From Datisca glomerata (Eukaryota > Streptophyta > Magnoliopsida > Cucurbitales > Datiscaceae): a stretch of 64,000 nucleotides of DNA. Positions 45,533-58,310 of the stretch are shown piece after piece (the stretch's first letter is position 1; every line of letters starts with the position of its first letter). The notes under the pieces were generated by a model that saw nothing but the letters and a program-made list of their open reading frames with translations, was not told the DNA's origin and made no database searches. The stretch is from positions 1-64,000 of the forward strand of contig QANY01000025.1 of the NCBI GenBank assembly GCA_003255025.1, in the 5' to 3' direction. Made by a program: the position numbers and the translations under genes.

Positions 45533-46059
45533 TCACCTCGCTGATGGAATTTTGTTAAATGGACCATTTACATGCTTAACATCTCTCCTCTCTCCAAAGT
45601 TGTAATTCTCAGAATTTATGGTACAAAGCCCGCGTTGCAGGTTTGGCTTTTCTCTTGTCAGAGACAGCAAAAAGGGTATCTTAGTAGAATTGAGAAAATG
45701 AAGATCAAACAAGTAATTTTGGAGGCGATAAATGATTTGATGATGCAGGGTGGTCATGATAGCCCTATAATTTGGACTTGAACTTTCAATCTCTGAAACA
45801 GAGTTATGTCTGAAAGTTTAATATTAAAGTCTGCGGCAATGGTAAGAATGACAGTACCATTACTGAGGGTGGTGAGAATGGAGCCAATCAACGCATTACT
45901 GTAGGATGTGAAAGTTGTGTCGAGGAGAACAATCCAAGCAGTAGGGACAATCCCTTTTCTACCTATAATAAAACAATTATTCTTTATTTTCATCAAAAGG
46001 TTTCTACCTATAATAAAACAATTATTCTTTATTTTCATCAAAAGGTTGCGCATGGCCAA
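45533..46059 (-). pseudogene. Second caulimovirid movement-protein-like fragment
   Basis: The minus strand from about 45948 down to 45780 reads TAWIVLLDTTFTSYSNALIG, then TLSNGTVILTIAADFNIKLS and LFQRLKVQVQIIG. It aligns without large gaps to the core of the movement protein at 29697-30629 (VLL-x-D, F-x-x-x-x-x-x-I/L-G, DF-x-x-x-L-x-D, L-x-x-x-I). After a break, 45757-45533 continues with TLHHQIIYRLQN. The 5' part carries an in-frame 15-residue tandem duplication caused by the 45-bp repeat. The two sequences are very diverged, so this is a different virus lineage or an older insertion. No other viral domain was found next to it. Confidence 0.5.
45957..46046. repeat. 45-bp exact tandem duplication
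   Basis: The unit containing acctataataaaacaattat and ttcatcaaaagg occurs twice (45961 and 46006 for the acc starts). The period is a multiple of three, so it adds 15 residues in the minus-strand frame. Confidence 0.93.
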
Positions 46060-48579
46060 GAATGAAAAACAACCAACAATTCTAAAGGTGATTTTGACCT
46101 AGTCTATCTAATCCCTCTAACACTAATAGATCTTTTTATTTTTCTTTTTGTTTAATGAAGTGAAATATTGTCTTCATTTATTTATGTGAGAATTATAACA
46201 AAACACTTAAAATCCTTTTTACATTCCTTTCTCCAGCATCTACTAACTTCGTTATATTTATTTTTCTATTTTGAAACTTTGATTGCATAAATTCAAACTT
46301 CATTAGTTTGATTCATTCTACTATTTACCTATTGTTTTCCCGTTAATAACAGAAATATTACCACCCCACTTGAAATCTTTACATAATTTACGCCTTTCAA
46401 TTGATTAAGTTGTCAAAGCAAAGTTAAGTTGGTTTCATAGTTGTAATATCAAGTGGGTTGATAGAAATTTAAACATGATTGTTAATGCTATAGTTAAATA
46501 TTGAAATGGTCAGAGCTGTATTAGTGGGCAACTCTGGTATTTGTCTAGTAATATTGTTCAATTAATTGAAAAGTTACAGATTAATGATTGAGAGTAGTTC
46601 GATAAAAAGCACATGTTATTAAATCAATTACACTATCAACGTCGGATGTTTTATGTCAGTTGACAACACACATTTAATGAAATCACATGCTGTCAAATAA
46701 TATTTAGTTCTATTTAGCATCAGTAACATTTAAGTCTTTGCTAAGATCTTTAATGTCCCTACTATAAATATTAAATTTCACAGTCATTTTAGATAAATCT
46801 AATTGGACCTCAACAAAATAGATAAGATATTAAACTAAAGCATAAAAAATTCCTCGATAAGGTCCCACGAGATCAATGATACTTATCTGAATTATTGCAC
46901 TACAACAGTATTTTACCTAAACCTTCAGTAATAATAAGAATATTTTCTTAAACTGTAATGATAAGAATATTAAGTGGGTGATATAATAATAACAAAATTT
47001 ATTTGAAGTAAATGACTTTTGTTGCTGGGTACAATCTTTTTTGAACTATAATTGAAAAGCTTGTATTTGTATAGAAGTTAGTTGAGGTGGGCCTTGGAGG
47101 GGAAAAAAACCCAAAAAGACAAAGTGGTGGAAGTGATCCGAAATTCAAGAAGAAATTTTGTTATCTTTTATCTTTTTGAGCTTTTTGTCTCTAGAAATGG
47201 TTGGTCCCAAGGTTATATAAATGATTTCACACTTGACCACTGTGCCCCGCATGACATAAATGGTTTTCCCAACATGCTCAAGTCGCATCATTGCCTCTAT
47301 TCTCTCGCTCCATCATCACCTAAATCTCAGACTTGACTCGAGAGAGAGAGAATGCAGAACTTAATATTTACTTAATTTTGATTACAATTACATTACCCAA
47401 ATGTCAATAAATTTGAATAGGATTATAGCCCCACCGGAGACAATGTTCAATATTCCTGCAATGCTGATAATTTAATACAATGTTTTTTTTTATAATTTAT
47501 ATTAAAATATAATATTTTCTTCATAGTTTGAGAAAAAACTGAAAATAAACAAAACAAAATTTCTATCCCAACTAATAGTTACATTTTTTTCTTAGAGACA
47601 ATAATAAGACTAAATCACTTATTCATTTATATGTTGTAAAAGGATTATTATTCTTCTAACATAATAATAACATTTTGATCATTTTCTAAGTTCATTTCTT
47701 GTTGTCAATGAATTTTCACGTCTCTCCACTAATTTTGATTGATAAATAACTTGCACAATATTGATATACTATAACATTGACACGATACATAGCATGTAAA
47801 AATGTTCATAAATCTCATTAGAAAAAAGAGGTTTATTGTTCGATCATAAAAGCAGGATAAACTCATAAGAAAATTTTGATGATGTAATAATTTACTTTCA
47901 CATGTATTAAACTAAAATATTCAATAACATTTTGAGAAAGAGGGAATATATAGACTCCCAAATTTTGGAAAATAAAATTATATACATATTCTCAAATCGC
48001 ATAAAATTGTGTTGAGTTTTCAGTACCGTAAACTTTAAACTACCATTTATAATAAACTTCAAACGTTATAGATAAGTTATTTGAGTCTGCAACATATGCT
48101 ATTTGAGTGTGATTGGACTAGGGCAATTTGATTTTCATTTCCTTTTTTATTAGTTAACTGAGAGGCTAGCTAAGCATAAAAGTAATATTACTAGTTGTGA
48201 GAAGATGTTTTCTTTCTTTTGTTGTATGTTATGGTTTATCTGGAAGGAAATAAATAATTTTATATTTGAGTATCACAACGTGCACGTGACATGGAGCGGT
48301 GTTCGATGCGGTATTTGTTTTGAAAAAGAAGAAATTCGCAGTCACCATCAATCATTTTAGAATGTGATTGGTCACCGAGTTTTAAAAATAAAAATTTTAA
48401 TCTAAGAAAATGAAAAGTTGGTTCGGGAGTCATTTGTATAAAAGGAATGTATTAGCACCTCACAACACTCATTGTTAAAATGGTTATCAAATTTAATCAA
48501 ATACTATCCAAATTATATTTAAAATAATGTTAAGAAAATTCATTTTTGAATATCTTCATTAAGTATGTTATTGTATCAT
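46060..48579. other. AT-rich intergenic DNA
   Basis: No recognised gene. A short open frame at 47082-47336 has no identifiable motif. A (GA)n run lies at 47339-47352. The remaining sequence is A/T-dominated with dispersed short repeats. Confidence 0.4.
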
Positions 48580-49115
48580 AAAATGAATAAAAATAAATGA
48601 CTTTTATTGGCGGTACAAAAATCATTGAAAAGTATTTTTTATATATTTTTAAAAAATCAAAGCATTATTGGAGTTATTCTTGGTATCTTAAAAAATAACT
48701 CTGCACCTCAGTAATTTGAGAAGTTTAGTATCTCAAAAATCTCAAAACTTGTCATTGGGATTTTTAGTGAAGACTAAATAACGGAATTAACATAATTTAA
48801 ATCTAATTGTTAAGATTATAATCTACGCATACATGAATATGACCTCTAATGATAGTGGAATGAGAAAATAATCACATTATAAATATGACAATGATATATG
48901 AATAAAATAGAAATAAGAAGAAACAACAATTATAAAGAAGTAATAATAGTAATAATAATAAATGAAATAAAAATTAAAGATGATAAAAAAATGTATGATA
49001 AATTTGAAGAAAATGTATAGAGTAAAAAAAGAAATATATGAATTGAACAAACATTAACATGTATTAAGATAAACTAAATAAAATAAAATAAAATAGAAAA
49101 TGGGGGGTTGAATTC

Positions 49116-49140
49116 ACCCTCTGTCACGTTTACAGAGGGT
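49116..49140. repeat. 9-bp perfect hairpin (also at 51953-51977)
   Basis: ACCCTCTGT and ACAGAGGGT flank a 7-base loop. It is a GC-richer island in AT-rich sequence and is repeated in the second copy of the duplication. Confidence 0.7.
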
Positions 49141-49746
49141 AAAAATCACACTCTCACTTACTTTTTCGTATTTTTTTATTTTTTATATAATATAATTATA
49201 ATATTATAAATTAATTATTTTTTATAATATAACTATAATATTATAAATAAATTACTATTAAAAATCTTAAAGTATAAATATTTTTAGGATATAAATATAA
49301 CTTTTAACTTTTGACAACATAGTTTAGCAGCTACCATAATTTTCTTTTTCTTCAATCATCACTAATTAAATAGAAAAGAATAATTATAGACTGTAACTAG
49401 TTCAATCGTGTGTTATAAAAATTATGAATAAAATCTCAAAATAAAAATATTTTTTTGAATATAAATATGCCCATTTTTTTGAACTACTTAGCTTACTAGT
49501 TAACATTATTTCATTTTCTTCAATCATTACTAATCAAATAGTAAAAGAAGAATTATGGACGTAACTAGTTCAATTAAGTGTCACGAAAAATGACAACAAG
49601 ATAAAAAAATGACTTATGAGAACATTAAAAAGATTCAAAGCTTAAATATTTACATAATCTTTTAGACATTTATGTTAAGGCTAACTTGTTTTGTGAAGAA
49701 CTTTGGGAGGCTAATATAACTAAAGTGTTGTTTTAGCATAAGGTAA

Positions 49747-50242
49747 TTGCAGGATTTTGAAAATATCAATCTTAGCATGGATTTGGATGTACAAGATGTT
49801 GAATGTTGGTTTGCTCCTCCTCAATGTGTTATTAAGCTGAATGTGGATGTTTCTTTTTGTTTCAGTCTTTTGAGAGCATCAGTTGGAATAGTAGCTAGAA
49901 ATGATAGTGGTGGTGCTATCATGATCTGTGAGAAACAAGTTTCAGCAAAACACTTTGAACAAGCTGATATGATTTGTCGTATTTGAGGGAGTATGTTTAG
50001 TAAGAGATAATAATTGGAGGAATATTATAATAGAGAGTAACTCAAAGATGGTTTTGATGGCTAAAACAGTTCATCTTCTAGTAGATGGGAACTGTCAAAC
50101 TTTTTTAAGAGAGTTTCAGAGGCTTTTAAGAGATTTAATAGTTGTACCATTAATTGAGTTAGTAGGGCGTTGTGATACAGCTATTGTTGTTATTGCAAAT
50201 CATAGTTTTGGTCAGAACTATATTGTTAGGAACCATATATGA
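49747..50242 (+). pseudogene. LINE-type RNase H domain remnant, copy 1
   Basis: Residues WFAPPQCVIKLNVDVSF, VGIVARNDSGGAIM and, after a one-base frame change near 49977, IIIESNSKMVL and the C-terminal RCDTAIVVIANHSFGQN match the plant RNase H-like domain (RVT_3) found at the end of LINE polyproteins and in stand-alone genes. The first catalytic Asp is present (NVD). The expected Asp of the ES-D-S motif is Asn. The domain starts right after TTGCAG, which looks like a splice acceptor. It is not functional as written. Confidence 0.75.
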
Positions 50243-52583
50243 TTCAAGCTAATATTATTCATTTAATAGATAAAGATATAAGTGTTATAAATGACAATTT
50301 TAGACCTCCATAATGTACTTGATTTCTTCATCAATGAAAATTATTACACCGGTTTTTTACAAATAAAAACTTTAAAATACAATAGATTTTCTCCAAAAAA
50401 AAAATCACTAGAACTTTTTGTTTGTTGGTAGGAAAACACATCATTGTAACCAAACAACCATGTTTTTTATCCTTTTCTTTTTGTTGAAGAAATGAGAACA
50501 CAAAATTCTTTCGACGTTTATGCCCTGGCCAAAATGGAAAAATTTGTTAAAAGCTATTTTACTTTTTTTTAATTTTTAAAAAGAAAAAGTGAAACTTTGA
50601 ACTTTGCTTCCCTTCCAAGATAGAAAAATGCCGATCAGGTAAGCTTGTCCCTAGACTTCCCAAAAATTCCATCTCAGTCACAATTTCCAAACAAAACTTT
50701 CTCTCTTTGGAACTCCTTTTTTATTATTCTTCAAATGGTCTCTAAATATAAAATTAAACTAAAACGAGAAAACGTAGTTTTGATTTATTTTGTAATATTC
50801 ACCAATATAATTTGATTTTTACATATATAGGTGATTTTCTTATTCAGTCATTTTTCACATTGAAACATGCGATCGAAAAGTTGAAAGAGCGTAATTATAA
50901 AACAATCAAAATACAATATATTATGAACATGTCATTGCAGTGACTCATAAAAAAATATACCACAAAAAGAAATAAAAAAACTTAGACAAGAACATTTTAA
51001 TTTATTAGAATAAAAAAAAAGAATTTTAACTGTGCACCAGGCAGTTAAAAAACTTATTCGTTTTCAAATGAGTAATTCATTTGGGATATTTGTGGTAGAT
51101 GGAAGTGGAGTTTTCAATAATTTGGATTATTTTTTTCAAAAATTATATTGAAAGATTGAGACATAACATATGATCTTTTATCCATTGTAACAGTGTAATA
51201 TATGTGACGAATAAAACAAAAGAACTCATTTGTCAAGAGAATCAAGTATCGCAAAATAATGAACGTCTCTATGTCGAAGTAATGAAGGTCTCTATGCCAA
51301 AGATCAGTAAGAGTGTTGGTAATATTGACTTTCAATGTTCATTCATTTTGGAAGGCCTCAAACAAATAGAAAAATAGAAACACTTATAATATTCATTGAC
51401 ATATTTGCTCTTTTTNAAAATGAATAAAAATAAATGACTTTTATTGGCGGTACAAAAATCATTGAAAAGTATTTTTTATATATTTTTAAAAAATCAAAGC
51501 ATTATTGGAGTTATTCTTGGTATCTTAAAAAATAACTCTGCACCTCAGTAATTTGAGAAGTTTAGTATCTCAAAAATCTCAAAACTTGTCATTGGGATTT
51601 TTAGTGAAGACTAAATAACGGAATTAACATAATTTAAATCTAATTGTTAAGATTATAATCTACGCATACATGAATATGACCTCTAATGATAGTGGAATGA
51701 GAAAATAATCACATTATAAATATGACAATGATATATGAATAAAATAGAAATAAGAAGAAACAACAATTATAAAGAAGTAATAATAGTAATAATAATAAAT
51801 GAAATAAAAATTAAAGATGATAAAAAAATGTATGATAAATTTGAAGAAAATGTATAGAGTAAAAAAAGAAATATATGAATTGAACAAACATTAACATGTA
51901 TTAAGATAAACTAAATAAAATAAAATAAAATAGAAAATGGGGGGTTGAATTCACCCTCTGTCACGTTTACAGAGGGTAAAAATCACACTCTCACTTACTT
52001 TTTCGTATTTTTTTATTTTTTATATAATATAATTATAATATTATAAATTAATTATTTTTTATAATATAACTATAATATTATAAATAAATTACTATTAAAA
52101 ATCTTAAAGTATAAATATTTTTAGGATATAAATATAACTTTTAACTTTTGACAACATAGTTTAGCAGCTACCATAATTTTCTTTTTCTTCAATCATCACT
52201 AATTAAATAGAAAAGAATAATTATAGACTGTAACTAGTTCAATCGTGTGTTATAAAAATTATGAATAAAATCTCAAAATAAAAATATTTTTTTGAATATA
52301 AATATGCCCATTTTTTTGAACTACTTAGCTTACTAGTTAACATTATTTCATTTTCTTCAATCATTACTAATCAAATAGTAAAAGAAGAATTATGGACGTA
52401 ACTAGTTCAATTAAGTGTCACGAAAAATGACAACAAGATAAAAAAATGACTTATGAGAACATTAAAAAGATTCAAAGCTTAAATATTTACATAATCTTTT
52501 AGACATTTATGTTAAGGCTAACTTGTTTTGTGAAGAACTTTGGGAGGCTAATATAACTAAAGTGTTGTTTTAGCATAAGGTAA

Positions 52584-53079
52584 TTGCAGGATTTTGAAAA
52601 TATCAATCTTAGCATGGATTTGGATGTACAAGATGTTGAATGTTGGTTTGCTCCTCCTCAATGTGTTATTAAGCTGAATGTGGATGTTTCTTTTTGTTTC
52701 AGTCTTTTGAGAGCATCAGTTGGAATAGTAGCTAGAAATGATAGTGGTGGTGCTATCATGATCTGTGAGAAACAAGTTTCAGCAAAACACTTTGAACAAG
52801 CTGATATGATTTGTCGTATTTGAGGGAGTATGTTTAGTAAGAGATAATAATTGGAGGAATATTATAATAGAGAGTAACTCAAAGATGGTTTTGATGGCTA
52901 AAACAGTTCATCTTCTAGTAGATGGGAACTGTCAAACTTTTTTAAGAGAGTTTCAGAGGCTTTTAAGAGATTTAATAGTTGTACCATTAATTGAGTTAGT
53001 AGGGCGTTGTGATACAGCTATTGTTGTTATTGCAAATCATAGTTTTGGTCAGAACTATATTGTTAGGAACCATATATGA
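52584..53079 (+). pseudogene. LINE-type RNase H domain remnant, copy 2
   Basis: This copy carries the same frames and the same frame change as the copy at 49747-50242, shifted by 2,837 bases. The identity of a non-functional sequence means that the duplication is either extremely young or not real. Confidence 0.75.
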
Positions 53080-54252
53080 TTCAAGCTAATATTATTCATT
53101 TAATAGATAAAGATATAAGTGTTATAAATGACAATTTTAGACCTCCATAATGTACTTGATTTCTTCATCAATGAAAATTATTACACCGGTTTTTTACAAA
53201 TAAAAACTTTAAAATACAATAGATTTTCTCCAAAAAAAAAATCACTAGAACTTTTTGTTTGTTGGTAGGAAAACACATCATTGTAACCAAACAACCATGT
53301 TTTTTATCCTTTTCTTTTTGTTGAAGAAATGAGAACACAAAATTCTTTCGACGTTTATGCCCTGGCCAAAATGGAAAAATTTGTTAAAAGCTATTTTACT
53401 TTTTTTTAATTTTTAAAAAGAAAAAGTGAAACTTTGAACTTTGCTTCCCTTCCAAGATAGAAAAATGCCGATCAGGTAAGCTTGTCCCTAGACTTCCCAA
53501 AAATTCCATCTCAGTCACAATTTCCAAACAAAACTTTCTCTCTTTGGAACTCCTTTTTTATTATTCTTCAAATGGTCTCTAAATATAAAATTAAACTAAA
53601 ACGAGAAAACGTAGTTTTGATTTATTTTGTAATATTCACCAATATAATTTGATTTTTACATATATAGGTGATTTTCTTATTCAGTCATTTTTCACATTGA
53701 AACATGCGATCGAAAAGTTGAAAGAGCGTAATTATAAAACAATCAAAATACAATATATTATGAACATGTCATTGCAGTGACTCATAAAAAAATATACCAC
53801 AAAAAGAAATAAAAAAACTTAGACAAGAACATTTTAATTTATTAGAATAAAAAAAAAGAATTTTAACTGTGCACCAGGCAGTTAAAAAACTTATTCGTTT
53901 TCAAATGAGTAATTCATTTGGGATATTTGTGGTAGATGGAAGTGGAGTTTTCAATAATTTGGATTATTTTTTTCAAAAATTATATTGAAAGATTGAGACA
54001 TAACATATGATCTTTTATCCATTGTAACAGTGTAATATATGTGACGAATAAAACAAAAGAACTCATTTGTCAAGAGAATCAAGTATCGCAAAATAATGAA
54101 CGTCTCTATGTCGAAGTAATGAAGGTCTCTATGCCAAAGATCAGTAAGAGTGTTGGTAATATTGACTTTCAATGTTCATTCATTTTGGAAGGCCTCAAAC
54201 AAATAGAAAAATAGAAACACTTATAATATTCATTGACATATTTGCTCTTTTT

Positions 54253-55050
54253 TGTAAGTATTGCGTGGCAAACAAATGATTATGGAGCCAAACAATAGGG
54301 TTTTTGTTTTTTTAGAAAAAAATCAATGATTAACAGCGTATTTTAACAACTGAGTTCAAACTCAACTTATATATACAAGTTCCTAAACATGCATTGTACG
54401 TGATAACTAAACAACAAAAAAATTGATTATGAGCTAGATGAAAAACATTGTGTTCTGTGTAGTGTAGTATATAACATTATTGTAAACAATGACTAAACAG
54501 TGTTAAGGTTGCAACAAAAATGTAAGTTTGTGCCATAATTTAGTGAACAAACTATATTTGAAGGGTGAAAGTGTATTTAGAAAGTAAAATGTTAAAAAAT
54601 TAATAAATGTTTTCCATTTTATTTTCCTTTCTACATTTGAATTATATGAACCGCAAAATGAGAGATCTAGCCATCTACATTCATGCATCGTTGGTTTGAT
54701 CTCCTGAGAACAAGAATCTTTTTATTTGAACTTGAAATACAAGTAGTGGTTATGGGAAAACCAAAAAGAAAGTTCTGCTTATTACTTACCCCTGGTATTC
54801 GTCCTCTTAAATCATTATTTTGTAACACTTTTTCTTCCTTTTTCTTTTGTCATGACTGATAATTATTACATAAACTTCCTACTGAGAATGATTATAATGG
54901 TCATCAAATAAAATAATTTTATCAATTAAGTAATTGATTAACTTTTAAGTGTTTAAGCGATATGATAATTATTTATAAATTAATTATCAAATCATTTCAA
55001 TAAATCATAAAACATCTATTTATATATATATATATTACTAACTTGCAAAT
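54253..55050. other. AT-rich DNA, no feature
   Basis: Only a TA dinucleotide run at about 55018-55036 is notable. The small minus-strand frame at 54503-54688 has no recognisable motif. Confidence 0.4.
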
Positions 55051-55077
55051 TCTTGATAGTAGCATGATATAGTAATA

Positions 55078-55290
55078 CGAGTATCTCAAATGTGTCTGAA
55101 TGTACCTCAAATATATTTTAAGAGTACCTCAAATGTGTTGAATCTGCAATACGTTTGAGGTAACTCATTGCTCAACACACATTGAGATACCATAATATAT
55201 ATATTTGAAGTACACCCAATGTATATTTGTGGTACTATCAATATATATTTGAGGTACCCTCAATATATATTGAGTTATTTTAAATCTATT
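55078..55290. repeat. Short repeats around GTACCTCAAAT / ATTTGAGGTAC
   Basis: About ten copies of a 10-12-base word, tacctcaaat or its reverse complement atttgaggta, occur in both orientations, together with atatatattgag. The block is a loose inverted-repeat cluster and lies 500 bp before the palindromic array. Confidence 0.75.
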
Positions 55291-55769
55291 CCATTTTCAT
55301 TTTGATTAATGATTTTTATACTTCTTTCTCAAAATCTAAAATTGTACACGTGTGACCTACCACAATCAATATAAAAAAGTTCTAACTCTTTCATCATCAT
55401 TTCTTTCCTTTTTTTCTATGCAAAAATTAAATCAATACTCACTCTTCTTCTTCCTCTCATTATTTTCTCCATGTTTTCTAGTTCATTTCCTCCATGATTT
55501 CCTATCCAACGAAGCAACAAATGTTTGTTTCCTCCACTAGTTTTGACCATGGCATAGTCATTTTTTTTCTTGAGAAAACTTTAGGCTTGAGAATTTTTTT
55601 TTCATTTGAATTTTGTGAATTCTTTTACACTTCTTTAGATTATAAGTTTGTTGATTGAAATTTAAGTAATTATAAACCGATGAGGGGTTCAAGATTGATT
55701 ACTGTTTGAATGGTGTCAATATTTGTATCTAGATTGCTCACTAACAGAATATATAAATGATTATTTAAA
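55291..55769. other. Unassigned, T/C-rich segment
   Basis: A 62-codon frame at 55352-55540 (Phe/Leu/Ser-rich) reflects a pyrimidine-rich stretch. No family was recognised. It separates the two inverted-repeat clusters. Confidence 0.3.
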
Positions 55770-57290
55770 AGATTCAAGTAGTATTTTTTACTACTTGAAC
55801 CCTGCAAGTAGTCACATGCTCTCTGTATAAATCATTGTATGAAATAAAATGACTACTTGAAGGGTTCAAGTAGTCATAAAATACTATTTGAACCCTTCAA
55901 GTAGTTAAATGTCTCTATCTAAAATTGACGACAACATATAATTTGACTACTTGAAGGGTTCAAGTAGTATTTTTCGACTACTTGAACCCTTCAAGTAGAC
56001 ACATGCTCTCTGTATAAATCACTACATAAAATAAAATGACTATTTGAAGGGTTCAAGTAGTCTTTTTACTATATGAACCCTTCAAGTAGTGATTTGCTTA
56101 CTGGAAAATAGACTTTCAAGAGGAAAAAAATTACTTGAAGGCTTCAATTAGCAAAAAATTACTACTCGAACCCTTCAAGGAGTAACGAGTTTACTGGACA
56201 ATAAACTTCATGAGGAAAAACACTACTTGAAGGGTTCAAGTAGTAATTTACTACTTGAAGGGTTCAAGTAGTAATTTACTACTTGAAGGGTTCAAGTAGT
56301 GACGAGCTTACTGGACAACAAACTTTAAGAGAATAAAATGACTACTCGAAGGGTTCAAGTAGTCATAAAAGACTACTTGAACCCTTCCAATAGTGACGAG
56401 CTTATTGAACAATATATTTCAAGAGAAAAAAACTACTTGAAGGATTCAAGTAATAAAAAATGACTACTTGCACCCTTCAAGTAGTTAACAGTCAATTTTT
56501 CAGTGAGCATGTAAATACTTGAAAGGTTCAAGTAGTCATTTTTCACTACTTGAACCCTTCAAATAACTTTTTTCCTCTTGAAGTCTGTTGTCTAGTAAGC
56601 TTATCACTACTTAAAGGTATTCAAGTAGTGATGCGGATGGTGCAGTTTTAGAATTTCTGGAACAAATGGATCGTGACGAGTGCATGTTACATAAAAAACT
56701 ATTTGAAGGGTTCAAGTAGTCATAAACAATTACTTGAACTTTTCAAGTAGTGGCCTGATGTATGAGTGTTGACTGACAAAAAAACCACTTGAACCTTCAA
56801 GTAATCATTTTGTTTTATGTAGTGATTTATAAAGAAAGCATGTGACTACTTGAAGGGTTCAAGTAGTCAAAAAATACTACTTGAACTCTTCATGTAGTCA
56901 AATTATCTGTAGTTGTATCTGACTACTAGAACCCTTCAAATAGTGATTTTTATTCTGAAAATTGACAAGTAATTACTTGAAGGATTTAAGTAGTTGTATC
57001 TGAGTACTTGAATCCTTGAAGTAGTTATTTGTTTTGACTTTCAGAATTAAAATCACTACATGAAAGGTTCAAGTAGTTACTTGTTTTACTTTCAGAATTA
57101 AAATCATTACTTACTTGAAGGGTTCAAGTAGTCAGATACAACTACTTGAACCCTTCAAGTAGTTACGTCTTGACTTTCAAAATCAAAATCACTATTTGAA
57201 GGGTTCAAATAGTCATATACAACTACTTGATCCCTTCAAGTATTTATTTTTTCACTTCAAGAATCAAAATCATTACTTGAATAGTTCAAA
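55770..57290. repeat. Array of about 34 short palindromes (ACTACTTGAA / TTCAAGTAGT)
   Basis: Each unit is a 10-base arm ACTACTTGAA, a 3-base centre (GGG or CCC) and the complementary arm TTCAAGTAGT, so every unit is itself a hairpin. I counted about 34 units, many perfect, others with one or two changes that often spare the pairing. Units with GGG centre and units with CCC centre often alternate, so neighbouring pairs also form larger inverted repeats (for example 55849-55905, 55945-56000, 56340-56395, 57110-57165). Spacers vary from 6 to about 90 bases and fall into families: one with gagcttactggacaa, one with tgactttcagaattaaaatc and one with acatgctctctgtataaatc. No coding content. Confidence 0.95.
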
Positions 57291-58310
57291 AAATAGGAGA
57301 ATGAGAATCTGAGTGCGTCTCGTTGAAGAAGAAAAAAATGGGTCTCGTTAAAGGAGAAAAATGGGTATCGTTGAAAAAGAAGAAGAAGGGTAACTCACTT
57401 TCGAACTTAAGAATCATAGAGTCCATTGAATAATAACAAAAAGAATAATTATAATGAGAAGAAGAAAAAGATGAAGATGAAGATGAAGGTGGAGATGGAG
57501 ATGGAGATATAGATGGAAAAAGAAATATGAGTTTGGTTTAATAAAAGAGAAGGAGAAGAAGTAGAAGAAGAGATGAATGGATTGATTTGATTGTATATTG
57601 GAAAGAGATAAAATTTGGTAAGATTATTAATATTTAATTTAATTGTGTGGGTTCCAAGATATAGAATTCTAATTTTTTAAAAATGAGTATAAAAATCTTT
57701 AGGTGAAATGAAAGAGTATATTTATCCAAATAACCTATATATATTGAGCTAACTCACACATTTTTTATGTGCTCATGCTATCATGCCAACCCGATCCACA
57801 TGAGCTCTCATTATAGTTATTCAATTTATTTACGTGATTTCAAATTGACATTTATAATTTTGAATAGAAAATGAAATAAATATATCAAAATCCAAACGGC
57901 TTAAAACTTTATTCTTTTTTATTTTTAATAGGAATTGTGTGTTGTTGTCAAAAAGAAATTATTTATTTTGATACGGTAAGAAGTTAAGTTTTAATTTTTC
58001 TTAGTTATATTATTTATAGTATTTTTTATGATATTATTTTATATGTCTGAACTATTTTACAAAATAGAGTATTGAAACTCCAAAATATCTAAAATGTTCT
58101 TTTTTCAAAAAATCAAAATGGTCATCGAAAAGAAACTAACAATTATGATAAATACCTATCGACCAATCAAATATAAGAATAGGGATCGTCATACAAGACA
58201 CTTTGATGAGGAGTGCATCAAGCTACCCGCGCTAGGGTGTCATCAAATACTTAATGATCATGGTCTGATGGGAGCCCAGAAGAATGTGTGGTTTAATACG
58301 AGGATAAGCT
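57291..58310. other. Purine-rich tract and AT-rich DNA
   Basis: 57300-57560 is a G/A-rich stretch with imperfect repeats (gaagaag, tgggtctcgtt, gatgaagatgaag, ggagatggagatgg). 57600-58090 is AT-rich with no gene. The open frame at 58094-58327 leads into the island below and is not recognised. Confidence 0.45.

Larger units (their letters stand above)
48580..54252. repeat. 2,836-bp tandem duplication joined by a single N
   Basis: Copy 1 (48580-51415) and copy 2 (51417-54252) read identically wherever I compared them, including all low-complexity runs and open frames, at a constant offset of 2,837. The join is a single undetermined base at 51416, in a T run on one side and an A run on the other. 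Left and right flanks are unique. Either a very recent duplication or two overlapping contigs placed side by side would give this picture. Confidence 0.95.

Noticed and set aside
51114..51335. Copia-like GAG-prePol motif (LWHRDLHYFD) on the minus strand
   Set aside because: The resemblance is limited to four or five residues, and the rest of the frame shows no integrase features.
55770..57290. CRISPR-like repeat-spacer structure
   Set aside because: Repeats are palindromic over their whole length, diverge freely, spacers fall into families and vary from 6 to 90 bases, and the DNA is plant nuclear. No cas genes are present.
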